Part shown: positions 48,419 through 58,027 of the stretch, one piece after another
Layout of the letters: each line of letters starts with the position of its first letter
Position numbering within the stretch: the first letter of the stretch is position 1
Origin: an uncultured Gammaproteobacteria bacterium
GTDB lineage: Bacteria > Pseudomonadota > Gammaproteobacteria > Eutrophobiales > Eutrophobiaceae
Length of the DNA: 64,000 nt
NCBI GenBank assembly: GCA_943788815.1
Contig: CALSRS010000001.1
Location: 1,797,501-1,861,500 of the forward strand
Direction of reading: 5' to 3'
Made by a program: the position numbers and the translations under genes
Notes under the pieces: model-generated
Database searches by the model: none
Told to the model about the DNA's origin: nothing
The model's input: the letters and a program-made list of their open reading frames with translations, nothing else

Positions 48419-49240
48419 TTATTTTTCAGCAACGATGTAGGCAATCCAGCTATCATCTGCTTCTCCAAGTTCTGTTTTGGTAAAAATGCCGTTGCCTTCG
48501 CCGTCATCACCAGTGCCCTCCCAGTATATATACGGCTTAAATCCTGCCTCTGAGAGAATCTCTTTTAATTCAGGTAAGGTCCAGACTCGCCAGTCATAAG
48601 TGAAAGCACGTTTTATCCGGGATCCATCGTCAAATTTAAAGTGGATATAAAATAGCCCTTCACCAGTAATTGGATTATATTTTTTCTGATCCCAGGTATA
48701 GGTATAGCCATCAAATTCTGTGTCTTCGGTCATCTCCTGAATTGCTTCGGGGCCACCAAATGCATCCAGGAAGAAAATCCCATCATCCGCCATGTTGTCA
48801 TAAATATGCCTGAAGTAGTCCATCATGGTATTTCGCTCTTTAAAGATCCAGTAGCTAAAATTCATTGCAAGTACAATATCGACACCAGGTGTTTTAACTT
48901 TTGTTACATCCCCGTTAATAATGTTTATTCTGCTACGTTGGCTTTTTGTCAGGCGGGACAATTTTTTTTCTATTCCCCAGTCGAGCACACTTTGGTCTAT
49001 ATCGACGCTATAGGCGATATTGGTTTTTCTTCGACGAATCCATTCGCAGCTGGTGTTCATAGTGCCGCAGAAATCTTCACGAAGTGAGTTGGCATTTTTC
49101 TTCCTGATATTTTTGTAGGTTTGATTAACAAAATCAATTTCAGCTTCGACACATTGCACAGATTCTTCATAAAGCTCGTGGACGTCAATGAGTTGGGATT
49201 TTGATTTCTTATTGTTAGATTGTTTAATTTGTTTTCCCAT
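48419..49240 (-). CDS. Class I SAM-dependent methyltransferase, substrate unknown
   Basis: 273 residues. Residues about 52-130 form a Rossmann-type methyltransferase core, but motif I reads EDFCGTMNTSCEW instead of the usual E-x-G-x-G-x-G; motif II acid is in YSVDIDQSVL, then INGDVTKVKTPGVDIVLAMNFSYW. A basic N-terminus (GKQIKQSNNKKSKS) and an aromatic, acidic C-terminal part follow. Target not predictable. Convergent with sixA, divergent from djlA. Confidence 0.8.
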   Translation of the reverse strand: MGKQIKQSNNKKSKSQLIDVHELYEESVQCVEAEIDFVNQTYKNIRKKNANSLREDFCGTMNTSCEWIRRRKTNIAYSVDIDQSVLDWGIEKKLSRLTKSQRSRINIINGDVTKVKTPGVDIVLAMNFSYWIFKERNTMMDYFRHIYDNMADDGIFFLDAFGGPEAIQEMTEDTEFDGYTYTWDQKKYNPITGEGLFYIHFKFDDGSRIKRAFTYDWRVWTLPELKEILSEAGFKPYIYWEGTGDDGEGNGIFTKTELGEADDSWIAYIVAEK

Positions 49241-49321
49241 TTGTTGCTATAGTTTCCTGCGTGGTCAGTAACACGCTATTATACAGAATTAATTACACGA
49301 TGTGTTTACTCCGGAGTTAAT

Positions 49322-50098
49322 ATGAGTTGGTGGGGCAAGGTAATAGGCGGTACGCTCGGGTTCATGATGGGAGGCCCCATTGGTGCTGTCCTGGGGGCAT
49401 CGTTTGGTCATAATTTTGATCGTGGTCTCAATGGATTTTCCGAATCTCCAGGCGACTCTCACAATAAGCAATATAGAATTCAGACCGCTTTTTTTACCGC
49501 AAGTTTTTCCGTTATGGGGCATGTGTGCAAGGCGGATGGTAAGGTAACAAGTGACGAGATCTCTGTTGCAAACCAGGTGATGGATCACATGGAACTCAGT
49601 CCCGATCAGAAAAAAACAGCTCGCGCCCTGTTTGAAGAAGGCAAGAAATCCGATTTTCCCCTGGATGAAATATTAGGCCAGCTGCGAAGTGAAATAGGTC
49701 ACAGACTAACCTTGCGGCGTATGTTTATGGAAATACAGTGTCTTGCTGCATGGGCAGACGGCAGAGTACATCCACAGGAGAAAAAACTTTTATTACATGT
49801 GTGTGACGTCATTGGTTTTAATCGTCATGAACTGGATATGTTACTGGAGTCTGCAAGATCCGGCTTTCAACAAACAAGGGGCATGTCCGTTGAAGATGCA
49901 TACCGTACTCTTGGAATTAGCAACCATTCCACTGATGCAGAAGTAAAGAAAGCTTATAGAAGGTTAATGAGTCAACATCATCCCGATAAATTGGTCTCTA
50001 AAGGATTGCCAGAGGAGATGGTAAAACTAGCTACAGAGAAAACCCATGAAATTAGAAAAGCTTATGAGATGATAAGAAAACAGAGGAATTTCAAGTAA
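49322..50098 (+). CDS. djlA: DnaJ-like membrane co-chaperone DjlA
   Basis: 258 residues. An N-terminal glycine-rich membrane helix (about 4-30), a central TerB-like helical domain (about 55-175), and a C-terminal J domain with the HPD motif (QHHPDKLV) that stimulates DnaK. The order matches E. coli DjlA. It ends one base from the convergent fxsA stop. Confidence 0.93.
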   Translation: MSWWGKVIGGTLGFMMGGPIGAVLGASFGHNFDRGLNGFSESPGDSHNKQYRIQTAFFTASFSVMGHVCKADGKVTSDEISVANQVMDHMELSPDQKKTARALFEEGKKSDFPLDEILGQLRSEIGHRLTLRRMFMEIQCLAAWADGRVHPQEKKLLLHVCDVIGFNRHELDMLLESARSGFQQTRGMSVEDAYRTLGISNHSTDAEVKKAYRRLMSQHHPDKLVSKGLPEEMVKLATEKTHEIRKAYEMIRKQRNFK

Positions 50099-50099
50099 A

Positions 50100-50555
50100 T
50101 CATTTTTCATTCATATCATCGATATGACGAATTCGTTGATTTTTTTCATCCCAGAACTCGCCTTCTATAATGACAGTTTCTTCGGGGACATTACCACGCT
50201 GGGTGATTAGCCGCGACAGCAAACCGGTGGCGATCTGAATTCGTAGGACGGGGACAAGGCAGAGAAACCCGGCGATATCCGTCATAAACCCTGGGGTTAA
50301 TAATAAAAATCCAGAGATTAACAGGATAAACCCACCTATCAGTTCAGTTGCAGGCATTTTGCCGTTATTGACCTGGTTCTGGACGCGTTTGATGGTTTCA
50401 ATGCCTTGCAATTTAAGTAAATATGCCCCCAGCGCTGCAGTAAACAGGCATAATCCTATTGTTGTCATGGCGCCGAACACGGACCCAAGCTGTATAAGGA
50501 CATAGAGCTCGGCCAGGGGAACGATTAGAAAGGCCAGAAAAAATATTTTGAACAT
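50100..50555 (-). CDS. fxsA: FxsA family membrane protein
   Basis: 151 residues with three or four hydrophobic helices (about 4-22, 26-47, 73-105) and a soluble tail rich in charged residues. The block LIPLAELYVLIQLGSVFGA (as LIVPLAELYVLIQLG here) and GGFILLISGFLLLTPGFMTD are family signatures. E. coli FxsA lowers exclusion of phage T7 by F plasmids; its normal role is unknown. groES, its frequent neighbour, is not in view. Confidence 0.9.
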   Translation of the reverse strand: MFKIFFLAFLIVPLAELYVLIQLGSVFGAMTTIGLCLFTAALGAYLLKLQGIETIKRVQNQVNNGKMPATELIGGFILLISGFLLLTPGFMTDIAGFLCLVPVLRIQIATGLLSRLITQRGNVPEETVIIEGEFWDEKNQRIRHIDDMNEK

Positions 50556-50654
50556 TGCTTATCTACAAGGCTTCTAAAGATTGATAGCTAATTTATTAAT
50601 GTATTGGCAAAATAACATATTTCAACCGTAATTTTATGTAAAAAGAGCAGGTTT

Positions 50655-50990
50655 ATGACAAAGAAGGTAAAACACCTACTGGTATTAACGACTTGTCCAG
50701 GGAATATCACAGCAAAGAAACTTGCAAATGAAATTGTGCTGGAAAATCTTGGGGCATGTGTTCAGATTGTCCCAGGAGTACAGTCATTTTTTCGATGGGT
50801 TAACAAGGTCGATACTTCAGAAGAACTATTATTGCTTATTAAAACTACGACAGATAGGTATCCTGAACTAGAAAAACGTGTCAAAGCTATACATCCATAT
50901 GAAGTACCTGAGTTGATTGCTATTCCAATTACAGACGGATTTGATGAATATTTAAATTGGATAGAAACAAATTCTACAGCTAAGGAATAA
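50655..50990 (+). CDS. cutA: CutA divalent-cation tolerance protein
   Basis: 111 residues. Family blocks ENLGACVQIVPGVQSFFRW, LLIKTTTDRYPELEKRV and HPYEVPELIAIPI are intact. CutA forms stable trimers that bind copper; the in vivo role is not settled. It starts a group with dsbD and tlpA, as in many gammaproteobacteria. Confidence 0.95.
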   Translation: MTKKVKHLLVLTTCPGNITAKKLANEIVLENLGACVQIVPGVQSFFRWVNKVDTSEELLLLIKTTTDRYPELEKRVKAIHPYEVPELIAIPITDGFDEYLNWIETNSTAKE

Positions 50991-51021
50991 TCTGGTTTAT
51001 TGATTTTCAAAATTGAAAATA

Positions 51022-52908
51022 ATGAAGTGGACTAAACAAATTCTTTTAATTCTCATGATGTCTGTGTCTATGGTGACATTGGCGCAAACAGTTAGTGAAC
51101 GACTTCAAAGTATTGGCGGTTTTTTAAATCGTTCATCAGAACAACAGTTTCTTCATCCCGACGAAGCCTTTCTATTGTCTGCCAGGGTCACGGCACCTGA
51201 CAATATTCAAATGAATGTGCTGATAGCAGAAGGCTATTATCTTTATCATGATAAGTTTAGGTTTGAAATTACGCAGGGTAATGCAAATGTAAATACACAG
51301 GCCCTGGTAATACCTCATGGAGAAGTGAAGCAGGATCCTTCGTTTGGTGAGATAGAAGTCAATATCGGTGTATTTGATATTGATATTCCTGTGACGAGGG
51401 AGGTTCCTGAGGAATTAACAGTCAGTCTTGAGTATGGCTACCAGGGTTGTAAGGATAATTCCTTATGTTATCCACCTATTAAAAAGGCAGTTACTCTGGT
51501 TTTACCTGCAGGATCAAGCAGTGCTGATATATCGTCAGTGGCATCTCAAGCTGTTATTGGAATTAGTAATAAGCAGCAGGCTGCCGTCCCCCTGTCAGAA
51601 CAGGACGGCATAACTCAGCGACTACTCAGTGGCGGTATCTTTTTTAATTTATTAATGTTTTTTGGTGCAGGATTATTGCTGTCCATGACGCCTTGTGTAT
51701 TTCCCATGATTCCAATCCTTTCGGGAATTATTGCGGGACAGGAAAAGACTCTCACTGCGAGCAAGGGTTTTGTACTTTCACTGGTGTATGTATTATCAAT
51801 GGCGCTCACTTATGCCATTGTTGGGGTAGTTGCCGCGCTAGCAGGCGTGAATGTTCAAGCGGCCGCACAGGATCCCTGGATAATTTCGGCATTGTGTTTG
51901 GTGCTGATAGCACTGGCGCTTTCCATGTTTGGTTTTTACGAAATTCAATTGCCATCAAGTTTGCAGGAAAGATTGACACGTGTGAGTAATAGTCAGCAAG
52001 GCGGGACATTGTCAGGTGTGGCAATTATGGGCGCAGTTTCTGCTGTTATTGTTGGGCCGTGTGTTGCCCCTCCCTTAGTTGGTGCGTTGGCCTATATTTC
52101 TCAGACTGGGGATGAAGTCCTGGGTGGTTTGGCCTTGTTTACGATGGGTATGGGAATGGGAGTGCCATTATTGATTATTGGTGGTTCTGCTGGCTCATTA
52201 TTGCCCAGGGCTGGGGCCTGGATGGATACAGTAAAAAAGATATTTGGTGTCGCCCTTGTGGGCCTGGCTATCTGGTTTCTTGCGCGAATAGTATCTCATA
52301 CTGTAGTGCTTTATTTATGGGGAGCATTATTAATTATTACGGCAATATATATGGGCGCACTAGATCAACTGGAGAAAGACGCCAGTTGGCGTCGCCTGTG
52401 GAAGGGTCTTGGTTTAATAATGCTATTGTATGGCGCTATTTTAGTGATTGGCGCCTCATCAGGTGGTAAAAGTATTTACCAGCCGTTACAGGGGATTGTA
52501 AGTCTCGGCTCAGGTAATTCTGAAACTACAGAGGGTTTGATATTTAAACGTATCAAGACATTGGCAGATCTTGACGCTGAGATTGAGGCGTCAAGTCAGC
52601 AGGGCAAACCAGTTATGTTGGATTTTTATGCAGACTGGTGTATCGAATGTATCCGCATGGAATCCAATACCTTTCCTCAGCTGCAGGTGAAACTTGCACT
52701 GCAAGACGTAGTGTTACTACAAGCAGATGTTACCGCAAATGACGATGATGATAAGGCCTTGCTTAAACGATTTAATATCTATGGTCCTCCTGCAATTATG
52801 TTTTTCGGTAGTGATGGCAAAGAAAGAAATGCCTATCGACTATACGGTTATTTTGATGCAGATGAATTTTCCGACCATGTGATAAGGGCGATCAACACGC
52901 CTATATGA
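51022..52908 (+). CDS. dsbD: Thiol:disulfide interchange protein DsbD
   Basis: 628 residues from ATG 51022 (a TTG at 51013 is also in frame). Order of parts: signal peptide (to about residue 22), N-terminal periplasmic domain with its two cysteines in GCKDNSLCYPP, an eight-helix membrane domain with TPCVFPMIPIL and GPCVAPPLVGAL, and a C-terminal thioredoxin domain with C540-I-E-C543. It carries electrons from cytoplasmic thioredoxin to periplasmic partners such as DsbC and the cytochrome c system. The stop overlaps the tlpA start by four bases. Confidence 0.95.
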   Translation: MKWTKQILLILMMSVSMVTLAQTVSERLQSIGGFLNRSSEQQFLHPDEAFLLSARVTAPDNIQMNVLIAEGYYLYHDKFRFEITQGNANVNTQALVIPHGEVKQDPSFGEIEVNIGVFDIDIPVTREVPEELTVSLEYGYQGCKDNSLCYPPIKKAVTLVLPAGSSSADISSVASQAVIGISNKQQAAVPLSEQDGITQRLLSGGIFFNLLMFFGAGLLLSMTPCVFPMIPILSGIIAGQEKTLTASKGFVLSLVYVLSMALTYAIVGVVAALAGVNVQAAAQDPWIISALCLVLIALALSMFGFYEIQLPSSLQERLTRVSNSQQGGTLSGVAIMGAVSAVIVGPCVAPPLVGALAYISQTGDEVLGGLALFTMGMGMGVPLLIIGGSAGSLLPRAGAWMDTVKKIFGVALVGLAIWFLARIVSHTVVLYLWGALLIITAIYMGALDQLEKDASWRRLWKGLGLIMLLYGAILVIGASSGGKSIYQPLQGIVSLGSGNSETTEGLIFKRIKTLADLDAEIEASSQQGKPVMLDFYADWCIECIRMESNTFPQLQVKLALQDVVLLQADVTANDDDDKALLKRFNIYGPPAIMFFGSDGKERNAYRLYGYFDADEFSDHVIRAINTPI

Positions 52909-53483
52909 ACTTCCTTCGTCCCCGTGTATTAATAATTACCGGATTAATTTTTTTATCAGCAGGGCTGGGATTCAGGCTTTTTATAACAGAGCAAGCTGAT
53001 CAAAATTCTACGCTTAACGACTCCATACAAATTCAAGCTCAATCATTATTAACAGATATCAAAGGAACTCTTCGGCCAGAATTTTTACTGCCAGATATAC
53101 ACGGGCAGATGCGTTCAATTAAAGAATGGGATGGCAAGGTGGTACTCATAAATTTCTGGGCTACCTGGTGTCTGCCATGCTTAAAAGAAATTCCAGAATT
53201 AATTGCCCTACAAAACCAGTATGGTGAACAAGGTCTGCAAGTCATTGGTATAGCTTTGCAAAATGCCGAGGAAGTAATCGATTTTGTTGCCAATCATAAT
53301 ATGTCCTACCCGGTTCTCGCTGGTGAAGCCGAGGTAATCGTCATAGCTGAAAGCTATGGTAACCATATTGGGGCGCTTCCCTACACTGCCATTATTGATC
53401 GTAGTGGTATTGTCTCTTTTACCAAGGCTGGACCGGTTACCTTTGAAGAAGTCGAAGAACTGATAGTAAAACTGCTAATGTAA
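52905..53483 (+). CDS. TlpA/ResA-type membrane-anchored thioredoxin
   Basis: 192 residues: N-terminal membrane anchor (about 8-25), then a thioredoxin fold with C89-L-P-C92 in FWATWCLPCLKE and the cis-Pro loop ALPYTAI. These proteins reduce thiols in the periplasm, often for cytochrome c maturation or copper delivery. It overlaps dsbD by four bases and probably receives electrons from it (inference). Confidence 0.9.
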   Translation: MNFLRPRVLIITGLIFLSAGLGFRLFITEQADQNSTLNDSIQIQAQSLLTDIKGTLRPEFLLPDIHGQMRSIKEWDGKVVLINFWATWCLPCLKEIPELIALQNQYGEQGLQVIGIALQNAEEVIDFVANHNMSYPVLAGEAEVIVIAESYGNHIGALPYTAIIDRSGIVSFTKAGPVTFEEVEELIVKLLM

Positions 53484-53615
53484 GACCACAAAGTCTGATT
53501 TTTTCTCGTTTAATCAAAAAAGCTCGAAATTTCGTCTATGTTCCATTAAACTGCGGTTATAAGTAGTCAATTTCGTTTAATAGAATAATGAATTTATAGC
53601 GGTATGGGGGATAAA

Positions 53616-54062
53616 ATGTCTTTAATTCTGGTCATAAATGGGCCAAATCTCAATCTACTGGGATCCCGCGAGCCGGAGGTATATGGCACCACGACATTGG
53701 ATGATATCACCCGGATGCTAGTCGATGCAGGAAGCAAATCAGGGCACGAAGTGTTGCATTTTCAAAGTAATGCAGAGCATGAGCTCATAGACCGTATTCA
53801 TAAGGCACGAGATGAAGGAGTGAGCTATATCATTATCAACCCCGGGGCCTTGACCCATACAAGTATAGCACTACGAGACGCACTTTTAGGTGTAGCTATC
53901 CCTTTTATAGAAGTCCATCTATCGAATGTATTTGCCAGGGAGGCATTCCGCCAACATTCATATCTCTCCGATCTGGCTATCGGCGTAATTAGTGGACTAG
54001 GTGCGCAGGGTTATTTGTATGCGTTAAATGCTATATGCGAACAGTCGAGAGAGGTGTCATAG
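53616..54062 (+). CDS. aroQ: Type II 3-dehydroquinate dehydratase AroQ
   Basis: 148 residues from ATG 53616 behind GGGGGAT; an ATG at 53604 would include this ribosome-binding sequence. Active-site blocks [34 protein letters not shown] and [17 protein letters not shown] are complete. The enzyme makes 3-dehydroshikimate in aromatic amino-acid synthesis. Next to accB, the usual order. Confidence 0.96.
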   Translation: MSLILVINGPNLNLLGSREPEVYGTTTLDDITRMLVDAGSKSGHEVLHFQSNAEHELIDRIHKARDEGVSYIIINPGALTHTSIALRDALLGVAIPFIEVHLSNVFAREAFRQHSYLSDLAIGVISGLGAQGYLYALNAICEQSREVS

Positions 54063-54063
54063 C

Positions 54064-54537
54064 GTGGATATTCGTAAGGTTAAGAAACTAATTGAGATGT
54101 TGGAAGAGTCCAAGGTCTCAGAAATTGAAATCCACGAAGGTGAGGAGTCGGTCAGGATAAGCAGGCATAGTATGTATACGGAGCAGCCACAAACAGTGGT
54201 ACAAGTCCCTGCTGCGGATGCCAGACAGGATCTTGGCTCTGCGACAGGTGGTCATTCCGATAAAATGGAAACCGCAGAGGTCAAGCAGGAGGTTGACGGG
54301 CATTATATAACTTCGCCCATGGTTGGTATTTTTTATAGCTCACCTTCTCCAGACAAGCCGCCATTTGCCGAGTTGGGCAAGGAAGTCAAAGTGGGTGATG
54401 TAATTTGTATCATTGAAGCAATGAAAATAATGAATCAGATAGAATCTGATGCGAATGGAGTCGTCAGCCGTGTTCTCGCAGAAAATGGTGACCCCGTTGA
54501 ATTTGGACAACCACTGTTCCTCGTACGGGAAGCCTGA
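54064..54537 (+). CDS. accB: Biotin carboxyl carrier protein AccB
   Basis: 157 residues from GTG 54064, two bases after the aroQ stop and behind AGAGAGG; the family starts at VDIRKVKKLIEML, which decides the start. The C-terminal biotinyl domain has K121 in the EAMKIMNQ motif, as E. coli K122. A Pro/Ala/Gln linker is at about 40-75. Carrier of carboxyl-biotin for acetyl-CoA carboxylase, the first step of fatty-acid synthesis. Confidence 0.96.
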   Translation: MDIRKVKKLIEMLEESKVSEIEIHEGEESVRISRHSMYTEQPQTVVQVPAADARQDLGSATGGHSDKMETAEVKQEVDGHYITSPMVGIFYSSPSPDKPPFAELGKEVKVGDVICIIEAMKIMNQIESDANGVVSRVLAENGDPVEFGQPLFLVREA

Positions 54538-54585
54538 TTGAAATCAGACAGGAACGTCGATATAAACCTACAGGTCTTACCTTAA

Positions 54586-55929
54586 ATGCTTGAAAAAGTC
54601 GTAATTGCAAACCGGGGTGAAATTGCCCTAAGAATACTTCGAGCCTGTCATGAGCTGGACATTAAAACCGTTGCTGTTTTCTCAGAGGCTGATAGAAACC
54701 AAAAACACGTTCTGCTTGCCGATGAAGCAGTTTGTATTGGTCCTGCTGCCTCAGTTGATAGTTATATGAATATTCCCGCCGTAATCAGCGCCGCTGAAGT
54801 TACCGACTCTGTTGGCATTCATCCCGGGTATGGTTTTTTATCAGAAAACCCTGATTTTGCAGAGCGAGTTGAGCAAAGTGGTTTTACTTTCATCGGGCCG
54901 CGTTCAGATACCATAAGATTAATGGGAAGCAAGATTTCAGCACGTGAGTCCATGCATGATAGTGGTGTTCCTTGTGTTCCGGGATCTGAAGGGTCCTTGA
55001 CAGATGATTTAGCTGAAACTGCGCGTATTGCAAAGGATATTGGGTATCCAATAATAATAAAGGCATCAGGCGGCGGTGGAGGCAGGGGTATGCGTGTAGT
55101 CCATAGTGAAGCGACCCTGCGAAACGCTGTTTCACTTACCCGCTCAGAGGCGCAGGCTGCATTTAACGATGACACCATATACATGGAAAAATATCTTGAG
55201 AATCCCAGACACATAGAAATCCAGGTGTTGGCTGATACCCATGGAAACGTCATACATTTGGGAGAGCGCGATTGTTCCATGCAAAGACGTAATCAGAAGA
55301 TCCTCGAAGAAGCGCCTGCGCCACATATCAAAGATAGGCAGAAGAGAAAAATAAGTGAGCAATGTGTAGATGCTTGTAAAAAAATCGGTTATGTCAATGC
55401 GGGCACATTTGAATTTCTCTATGAGGATGGACAGTTTTATTTTATAGAAATGAACACTAGAGTTCAGGTTGAACATCCAATTACCGAATGTATTACTGGT
55501 GTAGATATTGTTAAGGAACAGCTAAGGATTGCATCCGGAGAAAAATTATCATACAGGCAATCAGATATTCATATAAATGGTCATGCGATTGAGTGCAGGA
55601 TCAACGCTGAAGATCCGGAAAAATTTATTCCCTCTCCTGGAACCATAACTCATTATCACCCACCAGGTGGTCCTGGTATTCGGGTGGATACACATGTATA
55701 CCAAGGATACACAATACCACCACATTATGATTCATTGATTGGAAAGTTGATTGCCCATGCTGAAACTCGAGAGCTAGCCATACAACGAATGTCTATGGCC
55801 TTATCAGAAATCGTCATCGACGGGATAAATACTAATATCCCATTACACAGAAATCTTATGAAGGATGCGGCTTTCATCGCAGGAGGTACCAACATTCATT
55901 ACCTTGAGAAGAAACTGGGTATCAAGTGA
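54586..55929 (+). CDS. accC: Biotin carboxylase AccC
   Basis: 447 residues, the E. coli size. Visible are [30 protein letters not shown], the glycine-rich ATP-grasp loop [11 protein letters not shown] and the catalytic region [14 protein letters not shown]. It carboxylates biotin on AccB with ATP and bicarbonate. It is 48 bases after accB and shares its operon. Confidence 0.97.
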   Translation: MLEKVVIANRGEIALRILRACHELDIKTVAVFSEADRNQKHVLLADEAVCIGPAASVDSYMNIPAVISAAEVTDSVGIHPGYGFLSENPDFAERVEQSGFTFIGPRSDTIRLMGSKISARESMHDSGVPCVPGSEGSLTDDLAETARIAKDIGYPIIIKASGGGGGRGMRVVHSEATLRNAVSLTRSEAQAAFNDDTIYMEKYLENPRHIEIQVLADTHGNVIHLGERDCSMQRRNQKILEEAPAPHIKDRQKRKISEQCVDACKKIGYVNAGTFEFLYEDGQFYFIEMNTRVQVEHPITECITGVDIVKEQLRIASGEKLSYRQSDIHINGHAIECRINAEDPEKFIPSPGTITHYHPPGGPGIRVDTHVYQGYTIPPHYDSLIGKLIAHAETRELAIQRMSMALSEIVIDGINTNIPLHRNLMKDAAFIAGGTNIHYLEKKLGIK

Positions 55930-56055
55930 GATTTTTTACTCATGCTTGTCTAATTGAGTTTTTAAAAGCCTTGAATCTAGATTTCCGTAGTATTTTTTAT
56001 GCTGCCAATTCATGGGTCTTGGGATGATTCCCTGTAAATATCTCTATTTAGTCCT

Positions 56056-56946
56056 ATGACATGGTTAAGGTTGAGCATTTCCAGTCATCGCGAATACCTG
56101 GATGAATTGAAAGATCTGCTGGAAAAATTCGAGTCCTCCTCAATTAGTTATACACCTTACTCGCGAGAAGCTGTTTTTGATGATCCATCAGAACAAGCGA
56201 GACTCTGGGAGATTACAACTCTTACAGCCTTGTTGGACCCTGCAGTGGACCTTGATATCTTGCTGGCTTGTATTCGTAACTGTATAGGAACCCAGAACAT
56301 CATAGAACATCAAATTGATGTGCTAAAGGACGAAGACTGGGAAGCTACATATAAATCCAGTATTAACCCAATAATTATAAATGATACTTTGTGTATATAT
56401 CCCAGCTGGACAAGTGCGCCAGCAAATGTCGCATATGCAATCGAATTAGATCCTGGTTTGGCATTTGGGACGGGCACTCATGAGACAACCTCATTATGTC
56501 TGGAATGGCTGACTGATAATAACATTACAGGAAAACGAATTATCGACTATGGGTGTGGATCAGGAATTTTAGGTATTGCCGCGGCTAAGCTCGGAGCTGA
56601 GACTGTAGTCAGTGTCGATATCGATACGCAGGCGCTAAGTGCCACAAGAAAAAACGCTGAGATAAATGGCGTAATGGCGAGAATAAGTATTTTAAACGGC
56701 GAGAAACCATGCAAAGACTCTGCAGAGATATTAATCGCTAATATATTGCTGGAGCCATTATTATTCCTATCCAACAGCTTTAATTCATATTTATCTAACA
56801 AAGGTGTAATTGTCTTGTCAGGTTTATTGGCAAATCAGGTCGAAGCCTGTCTTGATTGTTACAGTGAGTGGTTTGATATGTCCATGCCAACTTATAAAAA
56901 TGAATGGGCAATGTTAACGGGTGTAAAAAAAGACGATTTGTTATAA
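56056..56946 (+). CDS. prmA: Ribosomal protein L11 methyltransferase PrmA
   Basis: 296 residues. The N-terminal part is the L11-recognition domain; the SAM domain has DPGLAFGTGTHETT, motif I IDYGCGSGILGIAAAKLGA and the NILLEPL active region. It trimethylates lysines and the N-terminus of L11. Position after accC is the normal gammaproteobacterial order. Confidence 0.96.
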   Translation: MTWLRLSISSHREYLDELKDLLEKFESSSISYTPYSREAVFDDPSEQARLWEITTLTALLDPAVDLDILLACIRNCIGTQNIIEHQIDVLKDEDWEATYKSSINPIIINDTLCIYPSWTSAPANVAYAIELDPGLAFGTGTHETTSLCLEWLTDNNITGKRIIDYGCGSGILGIAAAKLGAETVVSVDIDTQALSATRKNAEINGVMARISILNGEKPCKDSAEILIANILLEPLLFLSNSFNSYLSNKGVIVLSGLLANQVEACLDCYSEWFDMSMPTYKNEWAMLTGVKKDDLL

Positions 56947-56957
56947 TTAATTACTAA

Positions 56958-57836
56958 ATGATTACTGACTGTCCATCTTGTTCTCGTCAATTTCGCATAT
57001 ATGCATGGCAGCTAACTGCAGCAAAAGGAGTTGTCCAGTGCGGGTTTTGCGGAGAACAGTTTAACGCGCTTGAACGATTACGCGATTATCCCTTAGTTGG
57101 TGAAGACAAAAATCAGGTCTCTGTATCGAATGATGATGAATTGGATGAGCCGCAATTTAAGATACCAGGAGAACTTCAGGACCTCGATCCAAAAGAATCT
57201 CAAGCAGTTGATCTGCCTCAGAATCTGGCAAATGCAAATAATGAATACTCTGAAGAAGCACAAGATTCTATTGCCACGGATGATATTAAGCCACAATCAA
57301 CGGATCGCCTGAGTGAGGATGAAGTATTTGAATTACTTGTTGTCTCAGGTGAAAAACGTTCTGCATGGGGTAGTTTTTTCTGGGTTTCGTCTATTGTGTT
57401 GTTGTTAGTAGTGGCAGCTATACAAATGGCCTGGTTTAATCGCGACTGGATACTGACGAATAAGCCCGAATACCTGCCTTTTGCCAGAAAGATATGTGAA
57501 CGAATTGAATGTGATTTGGTTCGTGAAAGGGATTTGTCTTCTATAGTTTTGCTTAATCGTGATGTTAGAGATCATCCCAGATACGTAAATACCTTGCTGG
57601 TAAATGCGACGATAGAGAACCAGTCAGAGATAATTCAACCCTTTCCGGATTTGAGAATGGTTTTATATGATACAGAAGGCCAGATTAGTGGTTATAGAAT
57701 TTTTAAACCCCTGGAATATCTTGACCCAAGTATATCGATAGAAGATGGCATGTCTGTAAATGCCCCTGTGCATATTATACTAGAACTTACCGGTGCGACT
57801 GATGTCGCTGTGAGTTTTGAATTTAATTTTATTTAG
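56958..57836 (+). CDS. Zinc-ribbon, DUF3426 membrane protein
   Basis: 292 residues. The N-terminus is a MJ0042-type zinc ribbon with C5, C8, C28 and C31. An acidic, low-complexity linker (about 50-125) leads to one membrane helix (about 140-160) and a C-terminal beta-rich DUF3426 domain. Function unknown. Its place between prmA and dusB is conserved in Pseudomonas and relatives. It starts 11 bases after prmA. Confidence 0.88.
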   Translation: MITDCPSCSRQFRIYAWQLTAAKGVVQCGFCGEQFNALERLRDYPLVGEDKNQVSVSNDDELDEPQFKIPGELQDLDPKESQAVDLPQNLANANNEYSEEAQDSIATDDIKPQSTDRLSEDEVFELLVVSGEKRSAWGSFFWVSSIVLLLVVAAIQMAWFNRDWILTNKPEYLPFARKICERIECDLVRERDLSSIVLLNRDVRDHPRYVNTLLVNATIENQSEIIQPFPDLRMVLYDTEGQISGYRIFKPLEYLDPSISIEDGMSVNAPVHIILELTGATDVAVSFEFNFI

Positions 57837-58027
57837 TAAGATTTATTGAATGTCCAGAAATTGCCGATCAATGAAAGGGTTAACGATGATACTTGTCAAT
57901 AGATTTAGATCTATCCTGTAAGTTAAATATATTTTTATCACGTAGTACTTTTCAATAAACTTAATCCTCGATATTATTACCTCACTTCATTAAACCGCCA
58001 CATATAAAAAATAATAAGCGGTACAGG

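Noticed and set aside
54819-55280. 153-codon minus-strand frame inside accC
   Set aside because: Antisense to conserved biotin carboxylase; no independent support.
57851-57922. 23-codon frame before dusB
   Set aside because: Too short, without ribosome-binding site or hydrophobic pattern; probably chance in the dusB leader.
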